A stretch of 64,000 bases of DNA from the NCBI RefSeq assembly GCF_014837155.1, contig NZ_JACYHA010000015.1, forward strand, positions 1-64,000, written 5' to 3'. The position numbers were made by a program, and so were the translations under genes. The notes below the pieces were generated by a model. That model saw only the letters and a program-made list of their open reading frames with translations. It was not told the origin of the DNA and did not search any database. Each line of letters opens with the position of its first letter. The stretch's first letter is position 1. Source of the DNA: Litchfieldia stipae (GTDB taxonomy: Bacteria > Bacillota > Bacilli > Bacillales > Bacillaceae_L). Of the stretch, positions 1 through 10,657 are shown piece after piece.

Positions 1-59
1 TTCCCCTCCTGATACTCTTTTACAACCATAAGCTTAAAATCTTCGCTATATTTACTCAA
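1..59 (-). CDS. IS3-family transposase OrfA, N-terminal fragment (runs off the window)
   Basis: From a TTG at 59 the minus strand reads LSKYSEDFKLMVVKEYQEG, the typical opening of the helix-turn-helix OrfA of IS150/IS3-group elements, which begin (M)SKYSxEFK-hydrophobic-VVKEYxxG. It lies directly inside the presumed IS end. No clear ribosome site precedes it, which is usual for IS genes read from outside. Only 19 residues are visible, so whether the transposase is intact is unknown. Confidence 0.6.
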   Translation of the reverse strand, partial: MSKYSEDFKLMVVKEYQEG

Positions 60-111
60 AAATAAACACCCCAAAAGTCAGATTTCACTCTAACTTTTGG
101 GGTGCACTACA
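1..111 (-). mobile_element. End of an IS3-family (IS150-like) insertion sequence, cut by the window edge
   Basis: The first 59 bases read leftwards as the start of a transposase OrfA. Bases 70-104 form an inverted repeat (CCCCAAAAGT against ACTTTTGGGG), and the outer end reads TGTAGTGCACCCC on the minus strand, ending at about 111 with the TG expected of IS3-type ends. Only the left end is in the window, so the family call rests on the short protein and this terminal repeat. A target duplication cannot be checked. Confidence 0.65.
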
Positions 112-163
112 TTCTCATGCTTCTTCCTAACTAAACATGAGCGAGAATAAGGTTTTCAACATA

Positions 164-520
164 TTAATTATTCATATATCTTATGTAATTGTAATTTGCT
201 GTAGGAACTGTTTTTACAACATTCCCCTCTTCATCTGTATACACTTCAAATTCCCGGTATTCCTCAACAATATAGCCATCAATTAATTCTGTGTTTACTA
301 ATCGATCCTCAAGAGTGGGGATTAAAATTTCTGTCACTTCTTCTTCCTCAGATTGCTCCTCACTTAAAGTTTCCTGTACTTCATCAGCAGCAGAAAAGTT
401 TGTAAGGATACCAGAAGTATCTTCATCGCTTATAAACGTCGTCTCTAAATAAGCAGTCATTCCAAAAATAAAGAGCAGAAAGAGGACAGTGAATATCGTT
501 GAAGCTGCTTTCGATAACAT
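164..520 (-). CDS. Small membrane-anchored protein of unknown function
   Basis: Not recognised. An N-terminal hydrophobic segment of about 20 residues (STIFTVLFLLFIFGMTAYL) is followed by a very acidic stretch (EEQSEEEEVTE) and a C-terminal part ending YNYIRYMNN. It is probably a single-pass protein with its tail outside the membrane, or an uncleaved signal. I chose the ATG at 520 because AAGGGAG lies 8 bases upstream; the ATG at 526 would sit only 2 bases from that site and the TTG at 538 would include it. It lies between the IS end and yusG, transcribed toward the IS. Confidence 0.5.
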   Translation of the reverse strand: MLSKAASTIFTVLFLLFIFGMTAYLETTFISDEDTSGILTNFSAADEVQETLSEEQSEEEEVTEILIPTLEDRLVNTELIDGYIVEEYREFEVYTDEEGNVVKTVPTANYNYIRYMNN

Positions 521-673
521 CTTCATAACTCCCTTCAAAGGCGTTCATTATTCTATCATACGCATGTCCAATCACTAAATATGACTAGAAATCCAAGTTT
601 TTGTGGAAATAATCGTTAGTGTATCGATTAAGAAAAAAGTAAACAATAGAAGTATCTTTAATGAGAGGTGTTA

Positions 674-922
674 ATGATGGTACTTGAAAAAAAACGAATT
701 GACGTAACCGATCGTGTCGTTGCAAAGCTTGGAGCTAATCAAATGGATTTATATATGGAAAATGAAATGATTGGAAAAATGGTACAATCAGAGCAAGGAA
801 ATCAATACGAGCTAAAGAATGGGTTTGAGGAAGAACAAAATAAGATATATCAACATGTTGATGTCACTACAGGTCCAGATCAAAAGTATGTAGACTGTGA
901 CGACGAAAATGGCTGGTGTTAA
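674..922 (+). CDS. yusG: YusG-type small conserved protein (DUF2553 family)
   Basis: An 82-residue soluble protein with no transmembrane segment. It ends DCDDENGWC and contains a short beta-rich middle. Length and position beside Toprim and thioredoxin-like genes match B. subtilis YusG, whose function is unknown. The start at 674 (ATG) is preceded by GAGAGGTG; a GTG at 668 lies inside that ribosome site. A terminator follows directly, so it appears to be monocistronic. The identification is mainly by synteny. Confidence 0.6.
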   Translation: MMVLEKKRIDVTDRVVAKLGANQMDLYMENEMIGKMVQSEQGNQYELKNGFEEEQNKIYQHVDVTTGPDQKYVDCDDENGWC

Positions 923-923
923 A

Positions 924-954
924 AGGCAGAGGGGAAACCCCCTGTCTTTTTTTG
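924..954 (+). terminator. Terminator of yusG
   Basis: A GC-rich hairpin (CAGAGGGG, loop AAA, CCCCCTGTC with one bulge) followed by seven T. Confidence 0.8.
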
Positions 955-1099
955 TAAAATAGGTGTCAAAACAACATGAATCTAAGTCCTTCGGGTATGA
1001 TAAAGCATAATATACAATAATTCATAAAACGAAGAGGAATATTCAATCATAGCAAGAATAATATATATAACGTTTTACTTTGAAAATAGGGTGGTTACT

Positions 1100-1447
1100 T
1101 TGTGTATAGATGATATGGAGAAAGTCATTATTGTGGAGGGTAAATCAGACAAGATAAAGGTCGAAACCGTGATGAAGGATAATGTCGAAATCATATGTAC
1201 GAACGGAACAATAAGTATTGCAAAGCTTGATGAACTGATTGAATATTTATATGATAAAGAAGTTTATATCTTAGTGGACTCTGATGACTCTGGCGAAAAA
1301 CTCAGAAAGCAATTTAAAAGAGAGTTGCCTGAAGCAGAGCATTTATATATTGATCGTACGTACCGTGAAGTAGCCACAGCTCCAGAACAACATATTGCAA
1401 CAGTGCTACTAGGTGCAGACATCGATGTTCATGCTGATTTTTTATAA
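1100..1447 (+). CDS. yusF: YusF-type Toprim domain protein
   Basis: A single small Toprim domain, related to the catalytic fold of primases, topoisomerases and ribonuclease M5. The opening KVIIVEGKSDK carries the Toprim glutamate, and VYILVDSDDSGEKLRKQF carries the DxD motif that binds metal. No other domain fits in 115 residues. It resembles B. subtilis YusF; a nucleic-acid role is inferred from the fold only. The start is uncertain: the TTG at 1100 follows AGGGTGG with good spacing, while GTG 1091 lies inside that site and ATG 1115 would remove eight residues. Confidence 0.7.
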   Translation: MCIDDMEKVIIVEGKSDKIKVETVMKDNVEIICTNGTISIAKLDELIEYLYDKEVYILVDSDDSGEKLRKQFKRELPEAEHLYIDRTYREVATAPEQHIATVLLGADIDVHADFL

Positions 1448-1471
1448 TGATGTTCAAATCAATTATATTAG

Positions 1472-1539
1472 TAGCCTGATACACTGAAACTTTTGTGGGC
1501 TTACCAGGGTCCAACCGGACCTAAAGTGTATTCAGGCTA
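1472..1539. repeat. Short divergent member of the dispersed palindromic repeat family
   Basis: TAGCCTGATACACT at 1472-1485 pairs with AGTGTATTCAGGCTA ending at 1539 (one bulged base). This is the same outer stem as in the longer copies at 15836, 23453, 37261, 38333 and 61323. The 39-base interior is unlike the others and has its own small stem (GGTCC/GGACC). It lies between yusF and yusE and may act as a transcript-end hairpin, but no T-run follows. Confidence 0.6.
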
Positions 1540-1619
1540 CAGTATTTAATAACTCAATTAAACCATGTGTTATGTTAAAATGATGGAAAGAGAAATTAAG
1601 AATAGGATGAATTAGAGAA

Positions 1620-1922
1620 ATGAATGAGTGGACAAAACAAGAGTTAGAGCGGGAAATCGGAGGGAATGAACAGACATATCTATATTTATATACACCTATG
1701 TGCGGTACATGCCAAATGGCGAAGAAAATGTTAACCGTGGTGAATGAACTACTTCCCAATTTACCACTAGGACAAGCTAATTTAAACTTTATTCCCGAAA
1801 AAGCATTAGAGTGGGAAATAGAAAGTGTACCATGCTTGCTTTCATTTGAGAAAGGCCAAGTGACAGAGAAAATCTATGCTTTTCATTCTGTTGAATATAT
1901 ATATAACAAGCTGAAAATTTGA
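1620..1922 (+). CDS. yusE: YusE-type thioredoxin-like protein
   Basis: A 100-residue thioredoxin-fold protein with the active-site motif CGTC in YTPMCGTCQMAKKML and the cis-proline neighbourhood ESVPCLLSFEKGQ. No signal peptide, so it is cytoplasmic. Thioredoxins normally carry CGPC, so the partner and redox potential may differ. It sits between yusF and the methionine importer as in B. subtilis. Substrate unknown. A terminator follows at once. Confidence 0.75.
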   Translation: MNEWTKQELEREIGGNEQTYLYLYTPMCGTCQMAKKMLTVVNELLPNLPLGQANLNFIPEKALEWEIESVPCLLSFEKGQVTEKIYAFHSVEYIYNKLKI

Positions 1923-1948
1923 TCATCTCCTTTGGGGGATTTTTTTTG
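1923..1948 (+). terminator. Terminator of yusE
   Basis: A short stem ATCTCC-TTTG-GGGGAT followed by eight T. Confidence 0.65.
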
Positions 1949-2155
1949 TTAAATGTCGTTTCAAGTTAAGCTTCAACACACTTTTGCACAGAGTTCATAA
2001 AAATGACATATTTCTCGGGAAATGATTTGAAAAATTGCCTAATAATAGAGTCCTTTCGAACATTTTGCGGTCGTATTTCTGCGGTTTTAGGATAAAATGT
2101 CGATTATGTCCAAATTTGAGGGGCTCTAAAATTGTATTTGTTTAATATTTTATAA

Positions 2156-2184
2156 TTGACAATGGATTTTTTCTGTTATACAAT
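2156..2184 (+). promoter_or_regulatory. SigA promoter of metNPQ
   Basis: TTGACA at 2156-2161 and TACAAT at 2179-2184 with a 17-base spacer, placed about 45 bases upstream of the S-box. A perfect -35 with a good -10. Confidence 0.75.
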
Positions 2185-2230
2185 CACGAACATAATTAAA
2201 AATCTACAAACTTACATTTAAATAAATTCA

Positions 2231-2390
2231 CTCTTATTAAGAGAGGTGGAGGGATGTGCCCTATGAAGCCCGGCAACCGTCAACGATGTTGAAATGGTGC
2301 CAATTCACACAAAGCGATTGCTTTGGGAAATGAGAGGAAGGAATATAGATTATGCCTTTCTGCTCATTTGTGCAAAAGGCATTTTTTTAT
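2231..2390 (+). promoter_or_regulatory. SAM-I (S-box) riboswitch with terminator, controlling metNPQ
   Basis: Conserved SAM-I elements appear in order: CTCTTATTAAGAGAGGTGGAGGGA at the P1/P2 side (2231-2254), CCCGGCAACC at 2270-2279, the GGTGCCAATTC segment at about 2296-2306, and the closing AAATGAGAGGAAGG to about 2341. An intrinsic terminator follows at 2351-2388 (ATGCCTTT paired with AAAAGGCAT, then T7). In this known class, SAM binding favours the terminator, so the importer is made when methionine/SAM is low. Confidence 0.95.
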
Positions 2391-2470
2391 TGGCATAGAA
2401 AGGTACATTTTCTATTCCAGGAGAGTGCAAACTAAATGGGTAGTAGATTTAGAAGGAAGGTGATATACCA

Positions 2471-3496
2471 GTGATAAAGTTAGAAAATGTGACGAAGGTT
2501 TATAACACTAAAAACAATAAAGTAACAGCAGTTGATCATATAAATTTGGATATTCAATCTGGTGAGATCTACGGAATTATTGGTTACAGTGGAGCTGGTA
2601 AAAGCACACTGATTCGCTTGTTAAATGGCTTAGAGAAACCTAGTGAGGGGAGCGTTTCAGTAGCTGGCCACGAAATCACGAAAGCAAAAGGGAGCTCGCT
2701 TCGAAAAGCGAGACGAGAAATCAGTATGATTTTTCAACACTTTAATCTATTGTGGTCTCGTACAGTTCGAGACAATATCGCCTTTCCTCTTGAAATCAAT
2801 GGTGTACCAAGAAAGGAACGATTAAAAAGAGTGGATGAGCTAATTAAGCTTGTTGGGCTCGAAGGTCGTGAAAATGCTTATCCTTCCCAATTAAGTGGTG
2901 GACAAAAGCAAAGAGTGGGTATTGCTAGAGCGCTAGCTAACAACCCAAAGGTATTATTATGTGATGAAGCAACATCTGCTTTGGACCCACAAACGACAGA
3001 TTCGATTCTAGAGCTGTTAGTAGATATTAATGAACGGTTAGGATTAACGATTGTTCTTATCACCCATGAAATGCATGTAATCAGAAAAATTTGTCATCGC
3101 GTAGCAGTGATGGAAAATGGGATGATTGTCGAACAAGGGGAAGTATTGGACGTCTTCAGACAGCCAAAACAACAAATCACAAAAAGATTTGTTCAACAAG
3201 TAACTGAACCAGAGGAAACGAAGGAAACGATTGAACATTTAGTTGATCAATTTCCAAATGGTAAGGTGATTCAATTAGCTTTTGTTGGTGACGCAACTGA
3301 ACAGCCATTAATCACAAATCTAATTCGTAACTTCAATCTAAACATAAATATTCTTCAGGGGAAAATATCTCAAACACAAAATGGTTCATACGGAACATTA
3401 TTTATTCACATGGATGGAGACGCAAAAGTCGTAGAGCAAGCAATTGACTATATCAAAAATCAACAAGTGGAAGTCGAGGTGATAGCAAATGCTTAA
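2471..3496 (+). CDS. metN: Methionine ABC importer ATPase MetN
   Basis: ATP-binding subunit that drives methionine uptake with MetP and MetQ. Walker A GYSGAGKS at residues 38-45, Q-loop near 89, signature LSGGQ at 141-145, Walker B LLCDE at 162-166. The C-terminal part (about 265-341) fits the NIL regulatory domain by which MetN senses internal methionine. Length 341 is normal. GTG start with AAGGAAGGTGAT upstream. It overlaps metP by eight bases and lies under an S-box, which supports methionine as the substrate. Confidence 0.95.
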   Translation: MIKLENVTKVYNTKNNKVTAVDHINLDIQSGEIYGIIGYSGAGKSTLIRLLNGLEKPSEGSVSVAGHEITKAKGSSLRKARREISMIFQHFNLLWSRTVRDNIAFPLEINGVPRKERLKRVDELIKLVGLEGRENAYPSQLSGGQKQRVGIARALANNPKVLLCDEATSALDPQTTDSILELLVDINERLGLTIVLITHEMHVIRKICHRVAVMENGMIVEQGEVLDVFRQPKQQITKRFVQQVTEPEETKETIEHLVDQFPNGKVIQLAFVGDATEQPLITNLIRNFNLNINILQGKISQTQNGSYGTLFIHMDGDAKVVEQAIDYIKNQQVEVEVIANA

Positions 3497-4157
3497 TGAG
3501 CTATTGCCTGATGTGAATTGGGAAAAAGTAACTCTAGCAACAAATGAAACGATGTATATGACTGCCATCTCTGTCATTATCACCTTCATACTAGGTATTG
3601 TTTTAGGACTGTTATTATTCTTAACCTCAAAGGGTAACATATGGGAAAACAAACTCTTGAATTCAATTGTTTCCGCATTTGTAAATGTGTTTAGATCGAT
3701 TCCATTCATTATTTTGATCATCTTACTTATTCCGTTTACGAAAGCACTAGTGGGGACGATGCTTGGAGCCAATGCAGCACTTCCAGCGTTAATTATTGGC
3801 GCAGCCCCGTTTTATGCGAGAATGGTTGAAATTGCTCTTAGAGAAATTGATAAGGGTGTTATTGAAGCAGCTAAGTCTATGGGAGCTAAAACTAGTACGA
3901 TTATTTGGAAGGTATTATTACCAGAATCTTTACCAGCTCTAGTATCGGGGATTACAGTTACAGCTATTGCACTAGTAGGATATACAGCTATGGCGGGGGT
4001 AGTAGGTGCAGGTGGACTAGGTAACCTGGCATATTTAGAAGGGTTTCAACGAAGTAATAGTCAAGTCACTTTAGTGGCTACTGTCTTAATCCTAGTTATA
4101 GTATTTGTTATTCAGTTTATTGGTGACATTGTCACTTCTAAAATAGATAAAAGATAA
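3489..4157 (+). CDS. metP: Methionine ABC importer permease MetP (MetI type)
   Basis: A 222-residue inner-membrane permease with about five transmembrane segments. The permease loop EIDKGVIEAAKSMGAKTSTIIWKVLLPES contains the EAA motif that contacts MetN. Starts inside metN (eight-base overlap), implying translational coupling, and is followed 25 bases later by metQ. Confidence 0.93.
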   Translation: MLNELLPDVNWEKVTLATNETMYMTAISVIITFILGIVLGLLLFLTSKGNIWENKLLNSIVSAFVNVFRSIPFIILIILLIPFTKALVGTMLGANAALPALIIGAAPFYARMVEIALREIDKGVIEAAKSMGAKTSTIIWKVLLPESLPALVSGITVTAIALVGYTAMAGVVGAGGLGNLAYLEGFQRSNSQVTLVATVLILVIVFVIQFIGDIVTSKIDKR

Positions 4158-4182
4158 ATAAAACAAAAGGGGATTTTATAAA

Positions 4183-5034
4183 ATGAAGAAATTTCTTAGT
4201 TTATTGTTTTTAGTAGGATTAGTCTTTTCTCTTGTTGCTTGCGGAACTGCAAACGAAGATGAAAATACTGGTACAGGTGAAGAAGCTGGAGATGAGCCTG
4301 TCGAATTAGTTGTTGGAGCATCTAATGTTCCACATGCTGAAATTTTAGAAGAAGCACAACCATTATTAAAAGAAAAAGGAATCGATTTAAAAATTGTTCC
4401 TTTCCAAGATTACATTTTACCAAACAAAGCATTAGCAGATAAAGAAATTGATGCGAATTATTTCCAACATATTCCTTATTTGAATTCTCAAATTGCTGAT
4501 AATAACTATGAATTCACAAATGCTGGTGGAATCCATATTGAGCCAATCGGTGTATATTCTAAGAAATACAAGTCACTTGATGAGCTTCCGGATGGCGCAT
4601 TAGTAATCATGAGTAGTTCAGTACCAGATCATGGCCGTATTTTAACAATGCTTCAAGATCAAGGTTTATTAACTCTTAGATCAGATCTAGAGGATACAAC
4701 CACTGCTACAATCGAAGACATTGCTGAAAATCCAAAAAATCTAGAGTTCAAAACGGACGTTGAGGCTGCATTATTACCACAGGTATATAATCAGGATGAA
4801 GGTGATGCAGTATTAATTAACACTAACTACGCAATTGATGCTGGTTTAAACCCTCTTGAAGATGCAATTGCTCTTGAAGGTTCTGAATCACCATATGTGA
4901 ATGTGATTGCTGTACGTACAGGTGACGAAAACCGAGAAGAAATTCTTACATTAATCGAAGTATTACGTTCAGAAGAAATCCAAAGCTTTATCACAGAAAA
5001 ATACAAAGGTGCAGTTGTTCCTGTAACTGAATAA
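4183..5034 (+). CDS. metQ: Methionine-binding lipoprotein MetQ
   Basis: Substrate-binding lipoprotein of the NlpA/MetQ family. The signal peptide ends in lipobox LVAC with the lipidated cysteine at residue 20, followed by an acidic linker (NEDENTGTGEEAGDEP). The mature part carries typical family stretches such as VPHAEIL, DYILPNKALADKEIDANYFQHIPYL and the C-terminal EEIQSFITEKYKGAVVPV. Last gene of the S-box operon; a strong terminator follows. Confidence 0.94.
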   Translation: MKKFLSLLFLVGLVFSLVACGTANEDENTGTGEEAGDEPVELVVGASNVPHAEILEEAQPLLKEKGIDLKIVPFQDYILPNKALADKEIDANYFQHIPYLNSQIADNNYEFTNAGGIHIEPIGVYSKKYKSLDELPDGALVIMSSSVPDHGRILTMLQDQGLLTLRSDLEDTTTATIEDIAENPKNLEFKTDVEAALLPQVYNQDEGDAVLINTNYAIDAGLNPLEDAIALEGSESPYVNVIAVRTGDENREEILTLIEVLRSEEIQSFITEKYKGAVVPVTE

Positions 5035-5040
5035 TGAATA

Positions 5041-5088
5041 GAAAAGCTGTCCCTGCATGTGCCTTGCGCTACCGGGACAGCTTTTTTT
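5041..5088 (+). terminator. Terminator of the metNPQ operon
   Basis: AAAGCTGTCCC pairs with GGGACAGCTTT across a loop of about 20 bases, then a T-run. Confidence 0.85.
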
Positions 5089-5402
5089 AATGGTTGCGGC
5101 AAATACATACATAAAGTAAAAAAATGTCGACCGTGTATTTTTAGAATTGTTTTGAGATTTAAGAAGAAAATAAAGTAGATATGATGAAGCTATCATAGGA
5201 AAATACTTTATTAATTCCTGTTTTTTCTCTGTAATTCTTACTATACATAAGCATTTAGAAAGTATAGTAATAAAAGGGCAAATGGTTGCAGTCACATTTA
5301 ATTTGTTATAAGATTAGAATGAGAATAAATTGAGAATAAGAAGAATTGATGACAATTCGTCAATCCTTTACAAATTTTATAGGTAAACTGGAGGTATAAG
5401 TC
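5089..5402 (+). promoter_or_regulatory. Leader region of the suf operon with an inverted repeat
   Basis: 314 bases without a gene. The clear structure is a perfect 9-bp inverted repeat, TTACTATAC (5238-5246) and GTATAGTAA (5262-5270), separated by 15 bases, which could be an operator. A possible promoter TTGCAG (5286) with TATAAG (5307) has only a 15-base spacer and is weak. The repeated GAGAATAA words at about 5320-5340 are not a good Fur or PerR box. The suf ribosome site CTGGAGGTATAAG precedes sufC. Confidence 0.35.
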
Positions 5403-6188
5403 ATGGCAGGTTCAACTTTAACAATTAAGGATCTTCATGTAGAAATTGATGGTAAGGAAATACTTAAGGGTGTAAACCTTGAAGTAAAAGGTGGAGAAAT
5501 CCATGCAATCATGGGACCAAACGGTACAGGTAAATCCACATTATCATCAGCAATCATGGGACACCCAAAATATGAAGTAACAAGTGGAAGCATTACTTTT
5601 GATGGGGAAGATGTATTAGAAATGGAAGTAGACGAGCGCGCTCGCGTTGGTTTATTCCTAGCAATGCAATATCCAAGTGAAATCAGTGGGGTTACAAACG
5701 CTGACTTCTTACGTTCAGCAATCAATGCTCGTCGTGAAGAAGGCGATGAAATCTCATTAATGAAATTTATCCGTACGATGGATAAGAGCATGGAATTCCT
5801 TGAAATGGACCCAGACATGGCTCAACGTTACTTAAACGAAGGGTTCTCAGGTGGGGAAAAGAAGCGTAACGAAATTCTTCAATTAATGATGATTCAACCG
5901 AAAATTGCGATTCTAGACGAAATCGATTCAGGTCTTGATATCGATGCATTAAAGGTTGTATCTAAAGGGATTAATGAAATGCGCGGAGAAGACTTTGGTT
6001 GCCTAATTATCACTCACTACCAACGTCTACTTAACTATATTACTCCGGATTATGTACACGTAATGATGCAAGGTCGTGTTGTTAAATCAGGTGGTCCTGA
6101 GCTTGCTCAAAGACTAGAAGCAGAAGGATATGACTGGATTAAACAAGAGCTAGGCATTGAAGATGAAACTGTAGGTCAAGAAGCGTAA
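5403..6188 (+). CDS. sufC: SUF Fe-S assembly ATPase SufC
   Basis: ABC-type ATPase that works with SufB and SufD in the scaffold complex assembling Fe-S clusters in the cytoplasm; it is not a transporter. Walker A GPNGTGKS at 38-45, signature FSGGEKKR, Walker B IAILDEIDSGLD and the H-loop in IITHYQRLL are intact. Length 261 is standard. First gene of sufCDSUB, the usual Bacillus order. The promoter region upstream carries an inverted repeat described separately. Confidence 0.95.
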   Translation: MAGSTLTIKDLHVEIDGKEILKGVNLEVKGGEIHAIMGPNGTGKSTLSSAIMGHPKYEVTSGSITFDGEDVLEMEVDERARVGLFLAMQYPSEISGVTNADFLRSAINARREEGDEISLMKFIRTMDKSMEFLEMDPDMAQRYLNEGFSGGEKKRNEILQLMMIQPKIAILDEIDSGLDIDALKVVSKGINEMRGEDFGCLIITHYQRLLNYITPDYVHVMMQGRVVKSGGPELAQRLEAEGYDWIKQELGIEDETVGQEA

Positions 6189-6205
6189 GCGTTAGGGGGA
6201 TTAAA

Positions 6206-9163
<2,958 letters not shown>

Positions 9164-9205
9164 AGCAATAGCGTTAAGCTGAACTCTTGAATGGAGGGAA
9201 AAAGA

Positions 9206-10603
9206 ATGGCTAAAAAAATGCCTGAAATCGGCGATTATAAATATGGATTCCATGATAAGGACGTATCGATCTTTCGTTCAGAACGCGGACTTACAAAAGA
9301 AATCGTTGAACAAATTTCAAAAATGAAAGAAGAACCACAGTGGATGTTAGACTTCCGCTTAAAATCATTAGAGCATTTCTATAACATGCCAATGCCTCAA
9401 TGGGGTGGGGATCTTCAAAGCTTAAACTTTGATGAAATCACTTATTATGTAAAACCATCTGAGAAATCACAAAAATCATGGGATGAGGTTCCAGATGAAA
9501 TTAAAGCAACATTTGATAAGCTAGGAATCCCTGAAGCTGAGCAAAAATACCTTGCAGGTGTTTCTGCACAGTATGAATCTGAAGTTGTTTATCACAATAT
9601 GAAGGAAGAGCTTACAGATTTAGGGATTGTTTTCAAGGATACGGATACAGCCTTAAAAGAAAACGAAGAGATTTTCCGTAAACACTGGGCAACGGTTATC
9701 CCTCCAACAGATAACAAGTTCTCAGCGTTAAATTCAGCAGTTTGGTCTGGCGGATCTTTCATATACGTTCCACCTGGTGTAAAAGTTGAAACACCATTAC
9801 AAGCATACTTCCGTATCAACTCAGAAAACATGGGTCAATTTGAGCGTACACTTATCATTGTTGATGAAGGTGCTCATGTTCACTATGTTGAGGGTTGTAC
9901 AGCACCTGTGTATACAACTAACTCACTTCATAGTGCGGTTGTTGAAATTGCGATTAAAAAAGATGCATACTGCCGCTATACTACAATCCAAAACTGGGCA
10001 AACAATGTGTTCAACTTGGTGACTAAGCGTGCAGTTTGTGAAGAAAATGCAACAATGGAATGGATTGATGGTAACATCGGTTCTAAGCTAACGATGAAAT
10101 ATCCAGCTGTTATCCTTAAGGGTGAGGGCGCTCGTGGTATGACACTTTCAATTGCAATTGCAGGTAAAGGTCAGCACCAAGACGCTGGAGCAAAAATGCT
10201 TCACCTTGCACCAAATACTTCTTCTACGATCGTATCAAAATCAATCTCTAAGCACGGTGGTAAAGTAACATACCGTGGTATTGTTCATTTTGGACGTAAA
10301 GCAGATGGCGCACGTGCTAATATCGAATGTGATACATTAATTATGGATAATCAATCAACATCTGATACAATTCCTTACAATGAAATTCTAAATGATAATA
10401 TTTCATTAGAACATGAAGCGAAGGTATCTAAGGTATCAGAAGAACAATTATTCTACTTAATGAGCCGTGGTATTTCTGAACAAGAAGCAACAGAAATGAT
10501 CGTAATGGGCTTCATCGAGCCATTTACAAAAGAACTACCAATGGAATATGCAGTAGAAATGAACCGCCTGATTAAGTTCGAGATGGAAGGTTCAATCGGT
10601 TAA
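9206..10603 (+). CDS. sufB: SUF scaffold subunit SufB
   Basis: Core scaffold on which Fe-S clusters form, complexed with SufC and SufD. Start placed at ATG 9206, because GGAGGG at 9193-9198 sits just upstream; the in-frame ATG at 9191 lies before that site. This gives 465 residues, the usual Bacillus length. It carries the typical SufB segments [21 protein letters not shown] and [14 protein letters not shown]. Last gene of the operon, followed by a strong terminator. Confidence 0.95.
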   Translation: MAKKMPEIGDYKYGFHDKDVSIFRSERGLTKEIVEQISKMKEEPQWMLDFRLKSLEHFYNMPMPQWGGDLQSLNFDEITYYVKPSEKSQKSWDEVPDEIKATFDKLGIPEAEQKYLAGVSAQYESEVVYHNMKEELTDLGIVFKDTDTALKENEEIFRKHWATVIPPTDNKFSALNSAVWSGGSFIYVPPGVKVETPLQAYFRINSENMGQFERTLIIVDEGAHVHYVEGCTAPVYTTNSLHSAVVEIAIKKDAYCRYTTIQNWANNVFNLVTKRAVCEENATMEWIDGNIGSKLTMKYPAVILKGEGARGMTLSIAIAGKGQHQDAGAKMLHLAPNTSSTIVSKSISKHGGKVTYRGIVHFGRKADGARANIECDTLIMDNQSTSDTIPYNEILNDNISLEHEAKVSKVSEEQLFYLMSRGISEQEATEMIVMGFIEPFTKELPMEYAVEMNRLIKFEMEGSIG

Positions 10604-10607
10604 TATA

Positions 10608-10639
10608 GAAAAAAACCCTTGTATATCAAGGGTTTTTTT
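10608..10639 (+). terminator. Terminator of the suf operon
   Basis: AAAAAACCCTTG-TATAT-CAAGGGTTTTTTT, a compact stem with T7. The A-tract on the other side makes it usable for the converging esterase gene too. Confidence 0.9.
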
Positions 10640-10657
10640 GCTTTGATTTAAAAATCA

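Noticed and set aside
5310-5345. Fur or PerR box before sufC
   Set aside because: GAGAATAA words repeat directly, but no 7-1-7 palindrome is present.
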